Shown here in pieces: positions 29,644 to 37,463 of a stretch of DNA of 37,495 nt. This DNA is from DATIHK01 sp035480775. Its GTDB lineage: Bacteria > Patescibacteriota > WWE3 > UBA101185 > UBA10185. The first letter of the stretch is position 1; each line of letters opens with the position of its first letter. The DNA is taken from contig DATIHK010000028.1 in NCBI GenBank assembly GCA_035480775.1, positions 1-37,495 on the forward strand. The letters run 5' to 3'. The position numbers and the translations under genes are program-made. The notes beneath the pieces are model-generated. The model saw only the letters and a list, made by a program, of their open reading frames with translations. It had not been told where the DNA came from and did not search any database.

Positions 29644-31423
29644 TGCTATTATAATACCCACGTTTCTGTAAATTATGCAAGCCCCAAATTTCCGCAACAG
29701 ATGTAGATTCTTGCGGTCGTTTGTCTGGTCTAAATTTAATTAATCTAGGAAATCTTAATGCAAATCCTGCACTATGTGTCGAAGATTTTGATATCTCATC
29801 TCCTCCAATTTCGACTACGATTTTTGGCTGAACCCAGACATCGGGAGAATAAAATTTATTTACGTCACTATTTTTAGGTTTGTCGTTTGTTTTTAATTTA
29901 TCAATTTGTTCACGTAATTTAACCCATTCTTCATCTGTTAAGCCCGATCCAACTTTGGTAAAAGTCTTATATGTATCAGTTTTTTCATCATAAACACCTA
30001 CTAAAAAGGTTCCAATGCCAAATTTATTGCGATTTCCCTTGCCAAACCAGTAACCTAAAATTACCACATCAATAGTGTCGTCGAGTAATTTTTGATCTGC
30101 TTTTTTATATTTAACCCAACTAAATGAGCGTGCCCCAGCTTGATATGGATCGGTTGGAGTTTTTAGCATCATACCTTCTAGGTTTTGTTCTTTGGCTTGT
30201 TCAAAAAAATCTTCTAAATCTTCGACCTTTGTGGTTTCGATGTGATAGCTGAGTTCAATAACTTTGTTTTCTTTGATAATTGATTTTAAAAGCTTTTGAC
30301 GATCTTGTAGGGACTTGTCCATCAATGATTCACCATTTAAGTAGAGTAAATCAAATACAAAATATCTCAGTGGAATTTCTTTGGCTATTTCGGCAATATC
30401 GTGCTTGCGTTTGCGCTGCATAATTTCTTGAAAAGGCAAAAACTCTCCACTTTCTTTGTTATATCCAATTGCTTCGCCATCTAAAATAACCGAATCAGCT
30501 TTTATATTTTTATCAGCAGCTTCAATCAAATCAGGAAACTGATGTGTGGAGTCTTCGAGATTGCGGGTATAAGTTTTTATAAAAATGTGTTCTTTTTGTT
30601 TGTCTGTTGCGAACAGGTCTTTTTGTGTTGAATCTTCTTTAATTTTTTTCTTACGATCTAGGTGAAGTTGAACACGTGTTCCGTCAAATTTAAACTCTGC
30701 CCAAACATTTCCCATTTTTTCGACTATTTCATCAATAGTTCCCAGACGCTGAGCTCTTTGTGGCAAGATAGGAACTCCAGTCTCAATTTTTACATTCTTG
30801 ATACCTTTTATTCCATCAGTTTTTAATTTAAGAGCAATCAGTCCTAAATCTGGGTGCATATTATATTTATCTTCTATTTGCTCAGAAAGTTTTTTGTCTC
30901 CCAAAAATTCTGCTAAAGCATTTATGATAGTTAACTCAGTAAATCCAAGTCTGGTAGTTCCTAAAACAATTCTGACTACAAACTTTGCCGATAATGCATC
31001 TAATTCCTTCAGTAAATTTGCAAGTTTTAAAACTTTTATCTCTTGTGAACCAGAACCTTCAATAACAGCTATTTCTAAAAGTTTTGTGTGAACTGCCGAA
31101 ATATCTAGTTTAGTTTTAGTTTCTGTTGGAGCTATTTGAAAGGTAACAGTACCTAAATCGCCTTCTTTTCCGTACATCTTTTCGACATCATCTTTATTTT
31201 TGTTATAGGCGCTAGATAGCACGCGAACAACCATTTTATCTGCCATATTAAATTTGGGATTTTCAAAAAGTGCTTTTAAACCTCCTTGAGACATGTAGAC
31301 AGCTTTATCTATTTCTTTTTCGCTAAGCTTATCCAATAATTCCGCGAGAATAGAGGTAATTTCAAGTCTTTTGGACGTGCTTTCTAAGCGTTGTAAATAT
31401 TGTGCAAAATCAGAAAATTTCAT
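29630..31423 (-). CDS. ATP-dependent DNA ligase (archaeal/LigB type)
   Basis: A 597-residue ligase with an N-terminal DNA-binding domain (1-about 210), adenylation domain and OB-fold. The nucleotidyl-lysine is K245 in AEFKFDGTR (KxDG motif I). Other motifs are DGEAIGY (III), FVFDLLYLNG (IIIa), EGMMLK (IV) and WVKYKK (V). The full three-domain layout matches archaeal/eukaryotic DNA ligase I rather than the NAD-dependent bacterial LigA. Such ligases occur in a minority of bacteria. TATAAT ends 7 bp before the ATG (reverse complement of 31431-31436), so the message should be leaderless. Confidence 0.95.
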   Translation of the reverse strand: MKFSDFAQYLQRLESTSKRLEITSILAELLDKLSEKEIDKAVYMSQGGLKALFENPKFNMADKMVVRVLSSAYNKNKDDVEKMYGKEGDLGTVTFQIAPTETKTKLDISAVHTKLLEIAVIEGSGSQEIKVLKLANLLKELDALSAKFVVRIVLGTTRLGFTELTIINALAEFLGDKKLSEQIEDKYNMHPDLGLIALKLKTDGIKGIKNVKIETGVPILPQRAQRLGTIDEIVEKMGNVWAEFKFDGTRVQLHLDRKKKIKEDSTQKDLFATDKQKEHIFIKTYTRNLEDSTHQFPDLIEAADKNIKADSVILDGEAIGYNKESGEFLPFQEIMQRKRKHDIAEIAKEIPLRYFVFDLLYLNGESLMDKSLQDRQKLLKSIIKENKVIELSYHIETTKVEDLEDFFEQAKEQNLEGMMLKTPTDPYQAGARSFSWVKYKKADQKLLDDTIDVVILGYWFGKGNRNKFGIGTFLVGVYDEKTDTYKTFTKVGSGLTDEEWVKLREQIDKLKTNDKPKNSDVNKFYSPDVWVQPKIVVEIGGDEISKSSTHSAGFALRFPRLIKFRPDKRPQESTSVAEIWGLHNLQKRGYYNSNGTK

Positions 31424-31521
31424 CTAGGTGATTATATAGCTCAAAGTGCTTTGCTCAAAATTTTGTGATATATTGCGTTTAGCCAAGACAGCCAAATCTT
31501 TATTATAATAAGGAGACAGCC

Positions 31522-31824
31522 ATGTTAGTGTTCTCGGCAGGAATTATAATTGGCGGTTTATGTGGATTTTTTGCCGGAGTTGCAACTTTGCACGAGGTAT
31601 TAAAATCGAATGGTTGGATAATCGGCGCAATTAAAGATTTTCGAAGCTCTATATATCCTCGAGACAATTTAGCTGAATGGTTTAATGGGCTTCCGGTCTA
31701 TCGCCGACTGCTAATTCTTTATTATGCCCGCTGGCCTAATTCCATCATGGATGTGGATCACAAAATGTATCCCGAAGCAGATCCAGTTCTCAAAGCTTTA
31801 GCTGCATCATTGAAAATCGACTGA
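31522..31824 (+). CDS. SD-led orphan membrane-anchored protein
   Basis: A 100-residue protein with a glycine-rich N-terminal membrane helix (about 3-24, FSAGIIIGGLCGFFAGVATL) and a cytoplasmic or external helical part (LPVYRRLLILYYARWP). No family is recognised. AAGGAGAC lies 6 nt before the ATG; a TATAAT just before that site is too close to be its promoter, and a TGTGATATATT region at about 31465 is more likely. A hairpin terminator follows. It diverges from the ligase gene and is another stand-alone orphan unit. Confidence 0.65.
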   Translation: MLVFSAGIIIGGLCGFFAGVATLHEVLKSNGWIIGAIKDFRSSIYPRDNLAEWFNGLPVYRRLLILYYARWPNSIMDVDHKMYPEADPVLKALAASLKID

Positions 31825-31849
31825 GCTGTTCTGAGATTTCTTATTTTCT

Positions 31850-31887
31850 ACGCTCATACCAGCCTTTCGGCCGGGTGGGCGTTTTTT
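31850..31887 (+). terminator. Terminator of orphan gene at 31522
   Basis: An imperfect hairpin runs from ACGC (31850-31853) to GCGT (31879-31882) with inner AGCC/GGCC pairing around TTTC, followed by six Ts. It ends at the stop of the convergent Fic-like gene. Confidence 0.65.
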
Positions 31888-32878
31888 AATGCAATTCGTA
31901 CCTCGAAGATTTTGTACTTCCAGTTTTGATAATAATTCCTTCATTTAGCAGCACTTTAAGATCTCGCAGAATTGAATCCTCAGATATTCCCGGAAAGAGC
32001 ACCGTAAAATCTTTGTTTTGCAAAAGTCCGTAATCTTGAAGATGTTCCACAATTCGTTCTTGGCGTTCGGTAAGTCGTGCCCGACCAGAAACTTTAGCAA
32101 CTTTGGTGTCTCGAGCAAGTAGCAAAACCTTATCTTTTATGTTTGATAACTCATCTGCCATTGTTTCAGTAAAAAACTCAAGCCAACGCGTCAGATCCGG
32201 CGAATTGTACATTAATGATTGAATAAGTTGTTCGTACATAAACTTTGAGTTGTAATAGTGAGGCTCAAGGCTAATAAAGTCTCTAATATCATAGCCATAG
32301 GCTTTTAACGATATCTGTGTGGCTAAATTCGAAATTATGTAGTTAGTTTTTTCAAATGGAATGACCATTTCTAGCCGTGCTTTTAATATTCCTGCCTTAA
32401 TAATTGGGTGAGTTTCCTGTGCGTCTAGGCTGTTGTACCAGTCAATTAGCTCTACCATTTCGGCTAAAATTTCTTCAGGATCTGTAGCGCCTTTTATCCG
32501 CCCGCTGCGATAAACTCCTACCTTACTTGTTGGAAGCAGATTTTGAGAAGCTGCCTTGTGAAGGTTTCTAAGATCTTGTTCGTCCAAATCCTTACTATTG
32601 CTTGTTGTGACAACCTCCTGTAAGGCATTGGTAAGGTTCAAAACCTCGGTTGGAAGCGACTTTTCGACGCCGTCTGCGATCTTTTTAACAGTTTCGTAAG
32701 GTAAGTTTAGCCCAAGAAACTGCCATGAAAAGGCTATAGTACGGGCTAAAGCTTCTTTTTCAAGCTGCTTTTCCCAGTGAGTTAGGATCGTGCTGTTTTC
32801 GATTAAAGCTTTACTATATTCGATACTAGCAATGTTTTTAAGGGTCTTTGAAGATATAGAATATTCAGGAATATACAT
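31886..32878 (-). CDS. Degenerate Fic-domain protein with C-terminal winged helix
   Basis: A 330-residue protein aligned by eye with the Fic family in which an N-terminal FIPNYKI-type start, Fic core and winged helix follow each other. The start MYIPEYSISSKTLKNI, the segment GVYRSGRIKGA, and SLEPHYY..DLTRWLEFF all fit. But the active-site motif HPFxDGNGR is replaced by IPFEKTNYI, so catalytic His, Asp, Gly and Arg are lost. The inhibitory-helix Glu position is also changed. The fold is probably kept without AMPylation activity. The winged helix (LTERQERIVEHL to the end) suggests DNA binding. An in-frame GTG at 32926 is an alternative start. It follows recF in the same operon. Confidence 0.75.
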   Translation of the reverse strand: MYIPEYSISSKTLKNIASIEYSKALIENSTILTHWEKQLEKEALARTIAFSWQFLGLNLPYETVKKIADGVEKSLPTEVLNLTNALQEVVTTSNSKDLDEQDLRNLHKAASQNLLPTSKVGVYRSGRIKGATDPEEILAEMVELIDWYNSLDAQETHPIIKAGILKARLEMVIPFEKTNYIISNLATQISLKAYGYDIRDFISLEPHYYNSKFMYEQLIQSLMYNSPDLTRWLEFFTETMADELSNIKDKVLLLARDTKVAKVSGRARLTERQERIVEHLQDYGLLQNKDFTVLFPGISEDSILRDLKVLLNEGIIIKTGSTKSSRYELH

Positions 32879-32947
32879 ATTTAGCCGTAGTTTGCACCTA
32901 GTGTGATGCTGGCATAATTCTCGCACATTTCCCGCAAGGGGTAAATG

Positions 32948-34006
32948 CTACCTTAATAAATTGATCACATTTTCAAACTTCAAATCTTTTAAATCTTCCG
33001 CACTTGTAACAATTGTTTGTTGTAAATCCATAATGCTTGTAACGGCTGCGCGGTGGCGTTCATCGAGCTCCGAAAAAATATCATCTAAAAGTAAAACAGG
33101 GCGTTCGCCAATGCGTTCACTCAAATAATCCATTTCGCTAAGTTTTAATGCTAAAACTGCGGAACGTTGCTGTCCGCGGGAGCCAAATCCTGCAAGTCCG
33201 CGTTCGTTTATAAAAATTTCAAAGTCGTCGCGGTGTGGTCCAACTAAGGTTGTACGTGCATAAATTTCTTTTTCGGAGTGGCTTTCGAGTCGCGCTTCGC
33301 TAATTTCGTTTTTTTGATACTTTATTGTGAAGTGGGTGTGGTTGGGATTTAATTTTTCGCCGTTTTCTATTAATTTGGGAGTTAGTGTTTTAAAAAGCTC
33401 ATCACGCTTTGTTTGAATTACTTTCCCGGACTCTAAAATTTTTTGCGTCCAAAAACCTATTTGATCTTGACCTCGATTTTCTTTAAAAATCATCTCGAGT
33501 AGCTTATTTCGTTGTCGCAATGCTTTTGTATAAGCAGCTGTGGCTTTCTTATACTCATAATCTATTTGGAACATAATCAAATCAATGTATTTGCGACGAT
33601 GGGCAGGGGAACCGGTTACTAAATCTATATCTTCGGGTGAAAACAAAACCGAGTTAAATAAGCCGGCAAATTTCTGTAGAGATTTAGTAGTCTTGTTTAT
33701 CGCTACTTTTTTTGACGACGCATTTTCGAAGGTTTTGCTTTTAATAATTAGCATTTCGAGTTTGTTTTTTTCGTTTTCTACTTCTACAGTTGCGTCAATA
33801 CGAGCAAAATCCGCGTCGTGGTTAATAACGTCACGTTCATATTCAGCGCGAAATGATTTGGTCGTCGACAGCATGTGAATTGCCTCTAGAATGTTGGTTT
33901 TTCCGGCTCCATTATTACCAAAAATTAATGTTGAATTGGCAGCAAATTCTACATGACGCTTTTTATGGCTACGATAGTTAGTTAAAGACAAAGAATTAAT
34001 CTTCAT
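32948..34006 (-). CDS. recF: RecF recombination mediator
   Basis: A 352-residue SMC-like ATPase that helps load RecA at gaps with RecOR. Walker A is FGNNGAGKTN (29-38). The signature FGSRGQQRSAVLALKL and Walker B RPVLLLDDIFSELD near the C-terminus are typical. The start is ATG 34006, overlapping the mutM stop by 4 bp (ATGA). A longer reading upstream would run through mutM. The usual dnaA-dnaN-recF context is absent; here it is coupled to mutM and a glycosyltransferase. Confidence 0.95.
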   Translation of the reverse strand: MKINSLSLTNYRSHKKRHVEFAANSTLIFGNNGAGKTNILEAIHMLSTTKSFRAEYERDVINHDADFARIDATVEVENEKNKLEMLIIKSKTFENASSKKVAINKTTKSLQKFAGLFNSVLFSPEDIDLVTGSPAHRRKYIDLIMFQIDYEYKKATAAYTKALRQRNKLLEMIFKENRGQDQIGFWTQKILESGKVIQTKRDELFKTLTPKLIENGEKLNPNHTHFTIKYQKNEISEARLESHSEKEIYARTTLVGPHRDDFEIFINERGLAGFGSRGQQRSAVLALKLSEMDYLSERIGERPVLLLDDIFSELDERHRAAVTSIMDLQQTIVTSAEDLKDLKFENVINLLR

Positions 34007-34851
34007 AGAAGAGTTGGTTGATTGCCTTCGGGTTGGCAAGAAGGGCAGAAATAGGTAGATCTTCCATTTATTTTAATAACGCATACTTTGGAATTACAAA
34101 CGGCGCAAGTAGTTTTATTATAAATTCTAAAATAATTTTGGTGCGTCCCGTATTTACCCAGTGCGTCGACAAATCCTTTGTCTTCTAGAGTAGAGCCGCG
34201 GTGTTCAATTCCTTCTAGTAAAATCTCCTTAGCAGTTTGTAGAAGCTTTTCGGCTTGCTTTAGACTAATTAGACTGGTTGAAGTCTGCGGATGAATCTTG
34301 GCCATAAATAGAGCGTCTGTGGCATATATATTTCCTAGTCCCGAGATAATTTCTTGATCCAGCAAAACATTTTTTATACTAGATCTTTTGGATTTGATTT
34401 GAGCCAAAAATTCTTCCGCAGTTAGATCTGGATTAATTGGTTCAGGTCCGTATCTGTTTTGCATTGCTTCTATTTCAGATTTTGTAACTACTACAACTTT
34501 TCCAAACATTCTGACGTCTCTAAATTTAAGTCCTAAAGACTTTTTGCCATTATCAAGAACAAAAGTTACTCTTTCGTGCGAAAACTTGCGGGTTTTTGGA
34601 TCAGAAAGCAAAACTTGCCCTGTCATTGCAAGGTGAAAGACTAGTGAATCTTCTGATGCGAGTTCGATAACAATATTTTTGGCAATTCTGTAAATACGAA
34701 TAATTTTTTGCCCTACAAGCTTTTTTTTAAAAGTTTCGTTATCGGGTAAAGCTTTGTACCCCGGTTCTATTTCAACCTTTTCAAATGTAAAGCCTAACAA
34801 ATATTTTTTGAGGTCACTACTGACTGTTTGTACTTCGGGTAATTCTGGCAT
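34003..34851 (-). CDS. mutM: Formamidopyrimidine-DNA glycosylase
   Basis: A 282-residue base-excision repair enzyme that removes 8-oxoguanine and formamidopyrimidines. After Met removal, Pro2-Glu3 of MPELPEV form the catalytic N-terminus; K58 in YRIAKN matches the conserved beta-hairpin lysine. The C-terminal zinc finger CAVC...CPSC is intact. ATG 34851 is chosen because it gives the obligatory MPELPEV; a TTG lies one codon earlier. AGGAGG stands 5 nt before that TTG-ATG pair, overlapping the end of the glycosyltransferase gene region. This is one of the few ordinary genes here with a strong ribosome binding site, as an internal operon gene. Confidence 0.95.
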   Translation of the reverse strand: MPELPEVQTVSSDLKKYLLGFTFEKVEIEPGYKALPDNETFKKKLVGQKIIRIYRIAKNIVIELASEDSLVFHLAMTGQVLLSDPKTRKFSHERVTFVLDNGKKSLGLKFRDVRMFGKVVVVTKSEIEAMQNRYGPEPINPDLTAEEFLAQIKSKRSSIKNVLLDQEIISGLGNIYATDALFMAKIHPQTSTSLISLKQAEKLLQTAKEILLEGIEHRGSTLEDKGFVDALGKYGTHQNYFRIYNKTTCAVCNSKVCVIKINGRSTYFCPSCQPEGNQPTLL

Positions 34852-34860
34852 CAAAGCCTC

Positions 34861-35985
34861 CTATTTTTGCGAGTGGGCTTCCCACGCATTTGCTACAAAT
34901 TCGGCGAATTCTTTTTTAAATTTTTCTTTACTAAAGCCAAAGTTCTGCATATCTAACTTTATTTCTTGAGAGTTAAAATGATGTTTTCTGATTGCTTCGT
35001 CAAACTCTTTTACTTTTTTAACTAGGCATTCGACTGTAATTTCGTCAAAAAACATTCCGTCACGATCTTCTTTGATTGTTTCTAAAACTCCTCCAGATCT
35101 GTGCGCCAATACCGGTTTGCCGTGATACATTGCTTCTATAGGAGTTAATCCAAAGTCTTCGTCTTTAACCGGAAATATAAATCCAAGGCAGTTTTCATAC
35201 AAATCGTTTTTTTGCGCTTCAGAGACACCTCCAACGAATTGAATATTTGGTTTAGCCATTTTTTTAAGTTGCATTTCTTGCGAGCCAGTTCCAGCAATGA
35301 TTAATGGCAATCCAAGTAAATTAAAAGTTTGTACTAAAAGATTAAAGTTTTTGTAGTTCACTAAACGTCCTAAAGCTAAATAATATGGAGGTTTAAGATT
35401 GTTTGTATGTGGTTTGGTAGTTACATCTACTTCGACTGGTGGATAGATAACTTGCGCATCCCGATTGTAAAATTTCTTGATGCGACGCTGAATTTCGAAT
35501 GAGTTAGCAATCAAAAAATCCGGACGTTGAGCAGCTTCAAAATCCCAAATTCGTAAATAATGATCTAAATACGCGACAAAAGGCTTGAACAAAAAATTGT
35601 TTCGAACTGTGCTTTCTGTAGAGTACTTATACAAAAATCGAGGTGGGGTATGAATATAGCTAATATGTAATTGTCGAGGAGTTGTTAAAACACCTTTTGG
35701 CCAAGCTGTTCCATCAGAAATAATTAAATCGTACTGTCGTAAATCAAAACTTTCAAATACCGTAGGCATTAAAAAGGTAAAGATTTTAGGAAATTTATCA
35801 AACCAGCTGTTATTAGAACTATAGATTGTTCGTTGATTAATTTTGTCAGAAACTTTTTTTCGGTCGTAGATTCCTGTGTAGATAGGTGCGTTCGGAAACA
35901 ACTCCATTATAGCTTCTAGAGTTTTTTCTGCGCCTCCAATTTGATTTAAATAATCGTGTACTAACGCCACTTTTGGCTGGTTCAT
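34861..35985 (-). CDS. GT4-family glycosyltransferase
   Basis: A 374-residue GT-B glycosyltransferase of family 4. The N-terminal domain begins VALVHDYLNQIGGAEKTLE, with the GGAE loop. The C-terminal domain has the acceptor/donor motif EDFGLTPIEAMYHGKPVLAHRSGG, containing the EX7E-type glutamates. It probably adds a hexose to a cell-surface glycan or lipid; substrate unknown. TATAAT (reverse strand, 35992-35997) ends 6 bp before the ATG. It is the first gene of the operon with mutM, recF and the Fic-like gene, a combination with no obvious functional logic. Confidence 0.92.
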   Translation of the reverse strand: MNQPKVALVHDYLNQIGGAEKTLEAIMELFPNAPIYTGIYDRKKVSDKINQRTIYSSNNSWFDKFPKIFTFLMPTVFESFDLRQYDLIISDGTAWPKGVLTTPRQLHISYIHTPPRFLYKYSTESTVRNNFLFKPFVAYLDHYLRIWDFEAAQRPDFLIANSFEIQRRIKKFYNRDAQVIYPPVEVDVTTKPHTNNLKPPYYLALGRLVNYKNFNLLVQTFNLLGLPLIIAGTGSQEMQLKKMAKPNIQFVGGVSEAQKNDLYENCLGFIFPVKDEDFGLTPIEAMYHGKPVLAHRSGGVLETIKEDRDGMFFDEITVECLVKKVKEFDEAIRKHHFNSQEIKLDMQNFGFSKEKFKKEFAEFVANAWEAHSQK

Positions 35986-36037
35986 AGGTAGATTATACAG
36001 GCATTATAACGTTTCGGGGAATCTATGTAATATATTA

Positions 36038-36067
36038 TTGACACGCTATCTTATTCATGAGTACATA
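36038..36067 (+). promoter_or_regulatory. Promoter of the 36073-37076 gene pair
   Basis: Perfect -35 TTGACA (36038-36043), 18-bp spacer, -10 TACATA (36062-36067). The ATG at 36073 follows after 5 bp, so this transcript too should be leaderless. It diverges from the glycosyltransferase promoter. Confidence 0.55.
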
Positions 36068-36072
36068 GTTGT

Positions 36073-36600
36073 ATGCAGAAAGGTTCAAGCGGCCTTCTGG
36101 TCATTATTTTTATCGCTTTGCTCGTCATCTTGCCCGTTTCCACTTGGGTAGTTATAAAATCGACAGCTAAAGATGGCTCAGTGCAAGGTGCCTCCACAGT
36201 AGATTCATCATCTACTTCTCCTGGTTTTTCTGTAAATGTTGTTGCCAAATCGAGTGGTTGGGATTTGGAAGAGTATGTGTGCAAAACATTAGATGAGTGT
36301 TCAAATTCTCCAGAATCAGGTATGCGCTGGGCAACAATTAGTGGAGGTCAAACAGCGCTGCATAAAGTAGATGTTTTATACACCTCTGAATTAGACTCGT
36401 ACTCGTACATGAAAGTTCTTGTTAAATCTGGTTGGGGAACATCCTTGAAGACCTTTAAAATTAGTGAGGCCGGAAGTGTACCAGGATCAAAAAAGCAAAC
36501 TCTAAAAGATGGTCAGGTAAATTATGATGTGTTGTTGCTGCCTTTAGATAAGGTAAAAACTGCTTTTTATACTTCCGCAACTTTTTCTGATAATTTATGA
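36073..36600 (+). CDS. Membrane-anchored extracytoplasmic protein, unknown
   Basis: A 175-residue protein with a short basic N-terminus and one membrane helix (about 7-27, LLVIIFIALLVILPVSTWVVI), a Ser/Thr-rich linker (residues 36-50) and a beta-rich C-terminal domain of about 120 residues. Two cysteines (EYVCKTLDECS) are close and could form a disulfide. The N-terminus resembles that of pilin-like or anchored surface proteins, but no glycine-Phe-Thr-Leu pilin motif is present. Its stop overlaps the next start (ATGA), so the two proteins are made together. Confidence 0.7.
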   Translation: MQKGSSGLLVIIFIALLVILPVSTWVVIKSTAKDGSVQGASTVDSSSTSPGFSVNVVAKSSGWDLEEYVCKTLDECSNSPESGMRWATISGGQTALHKVDVLYTSELDSYSYMKVLVKSGWGTSLKTFKISEAGSVPGSKKQTLKDGQVNYDVLLLPLDKVKTAFYTSATFSDNL

Positions 36601-37076
36601 TTTTAATAGATAAAAATTCCAAATTGTGGGCTTATTTGGCTGACGATATAAAAGGCTTACTTGCAGATGGAGAAAATTTAGTTAATGAAGCTGAACACTT
36701 TAGCGGAAAAATTTCTGATTACTCTTACTTGGTATTTCCATTTTCAAAAGGTTATGAAGGGTTTTTAAAAAAATTGTTTTTAGATTTACATATGATACGT
36801 GATGATGAGTATTACGGCGATGATATAAGAATAGGTCGTGTATTGAACCCACATTATACTCATGAGCCAAGTTCGGTATATAAAAAGATTCTACTTCATA
36901 AAAATGGCGGTGAAGCCTTGGGGGAAAAACTTTGGAATGTCTGGAAACGCGGTCGTAACAGTGTATTTCACTACTTTCCACATAATTTTAAAAAATTAAC
37001 TTATGCTGAAGCACTCGAAATCATTACCGAAGAGCTATCGGTTATGGAAGCAACTGTAAGTCTTGTAAAATCTTGA
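36597..37076 (+). CDS. HEPN-like protein, RnlA-toxin-like
   Basis: A 159-residue mostly helical protein with the HEPN ribonuclease signature R-x4-H: R120-N-S-V-F-H125 in KRGRNSVFHYF. The upstream segment SYLVFPFSKGYEGFLKKLFLDL and the C-terminal helix EALEIITEELSVMEATVSL fit the HEPN helical layout. The whole is similar in impression to the toxin domain of RnlA. It may be an RNA-cleaving toxin or defence effector. The gene before it encodes a membrane protein rather than an evident antitoxin. Family assignment is from motif and pattern only, so a non-catalytic HEPN protein is possible. Confidence 0.6.
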   Translation: MILIDKNSKLWAYLADDIKGLLADGENLVNEAEHFSGKISDYSYLVFPFSKGYEGFLKKLFLDLHMIRDDEYYGDDIRIGRVLNPHYTHEPSSVYKKILLHKNGGEALGEKLWNVWKRGRNSVFHYFPHNFKKLTYAEALEIITEELSVMEATVSLVKS

Positions 37077-37083
37077 TATAATA
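37075..37083 (+). promoter_or_regulatory. Extended -10 promoter of the orphan gene at 37116
   Basis: TGATATAAT (37075-37083), an extended -10 box with perfect TATAAT, overlaps the stop of the HEPN gene. The leader of about 26 nt carries CGGAGGA before the ATG. Confidence 0.55.
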
Positions 37084-37115
37084 ACACTCAACTTTCACAC
37101 TCGGAGGATCTATAC

Positions 37116-37451
37116 ATGGCAGACGTGCAATTACCAGCTGCTCGAGCAGCTTATCCTGCTTCATTACGAATCGGAATTTTTACTTCTGGTAAAAACGGTA
37201 TTAGCAACAAGCAGCTCGGAAGAGGCATTTTCACAGACACTGTAGATGGTGCACTTAGGTTTAAGGTAGACACTAGTGAAAACACAGAATTTAGAGTAGG
37301 TGAAACATTGACCGTTAGAAGTGTCTTACCTTTGCCGCATGTGAATCGCAGAAATAACGACAAAACGCTTGTATGTAAAGGTCGTGTAGAAAAAGTAACA
37401 CCTGGATTCAAAAAGACAGTAGTCATTTTAAGAATACGACCCATTGACTAA
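37116..37451 (+). CDS. SD-led small protein, possibly PilZ-like
   Basis: A 111-residue basic, beta-rich protein. The stretch EFRVGETLTVRSVLPLP and the later VCKGRVEKVTPG...VVILRI resemble the core of PilZ-type or related six-stranded barrel domains, in which an FxxGxxVxVxLxLP strand precedes a GRVxxV strand. The c-di-GMP RxxxR and DxSxxG motifs are not clearly present. GGAGG lies 8-9 nt before the ATG. The next gene follows with its own GAGGAG site, so they form an operon. Confidence 0.55.
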   Translation: MADVQLPAARAAYPASLRIGIFTSGKNGISNKQLGRGIFTDTVDGALRFKVDTSENTEFRVGETLTVRSVLPLPHVNRRNNDKTLVCKGRVEKVTPGFKKTVVILRIRPID

Positions 37452-37463
37452 GAGGAGTAACGC

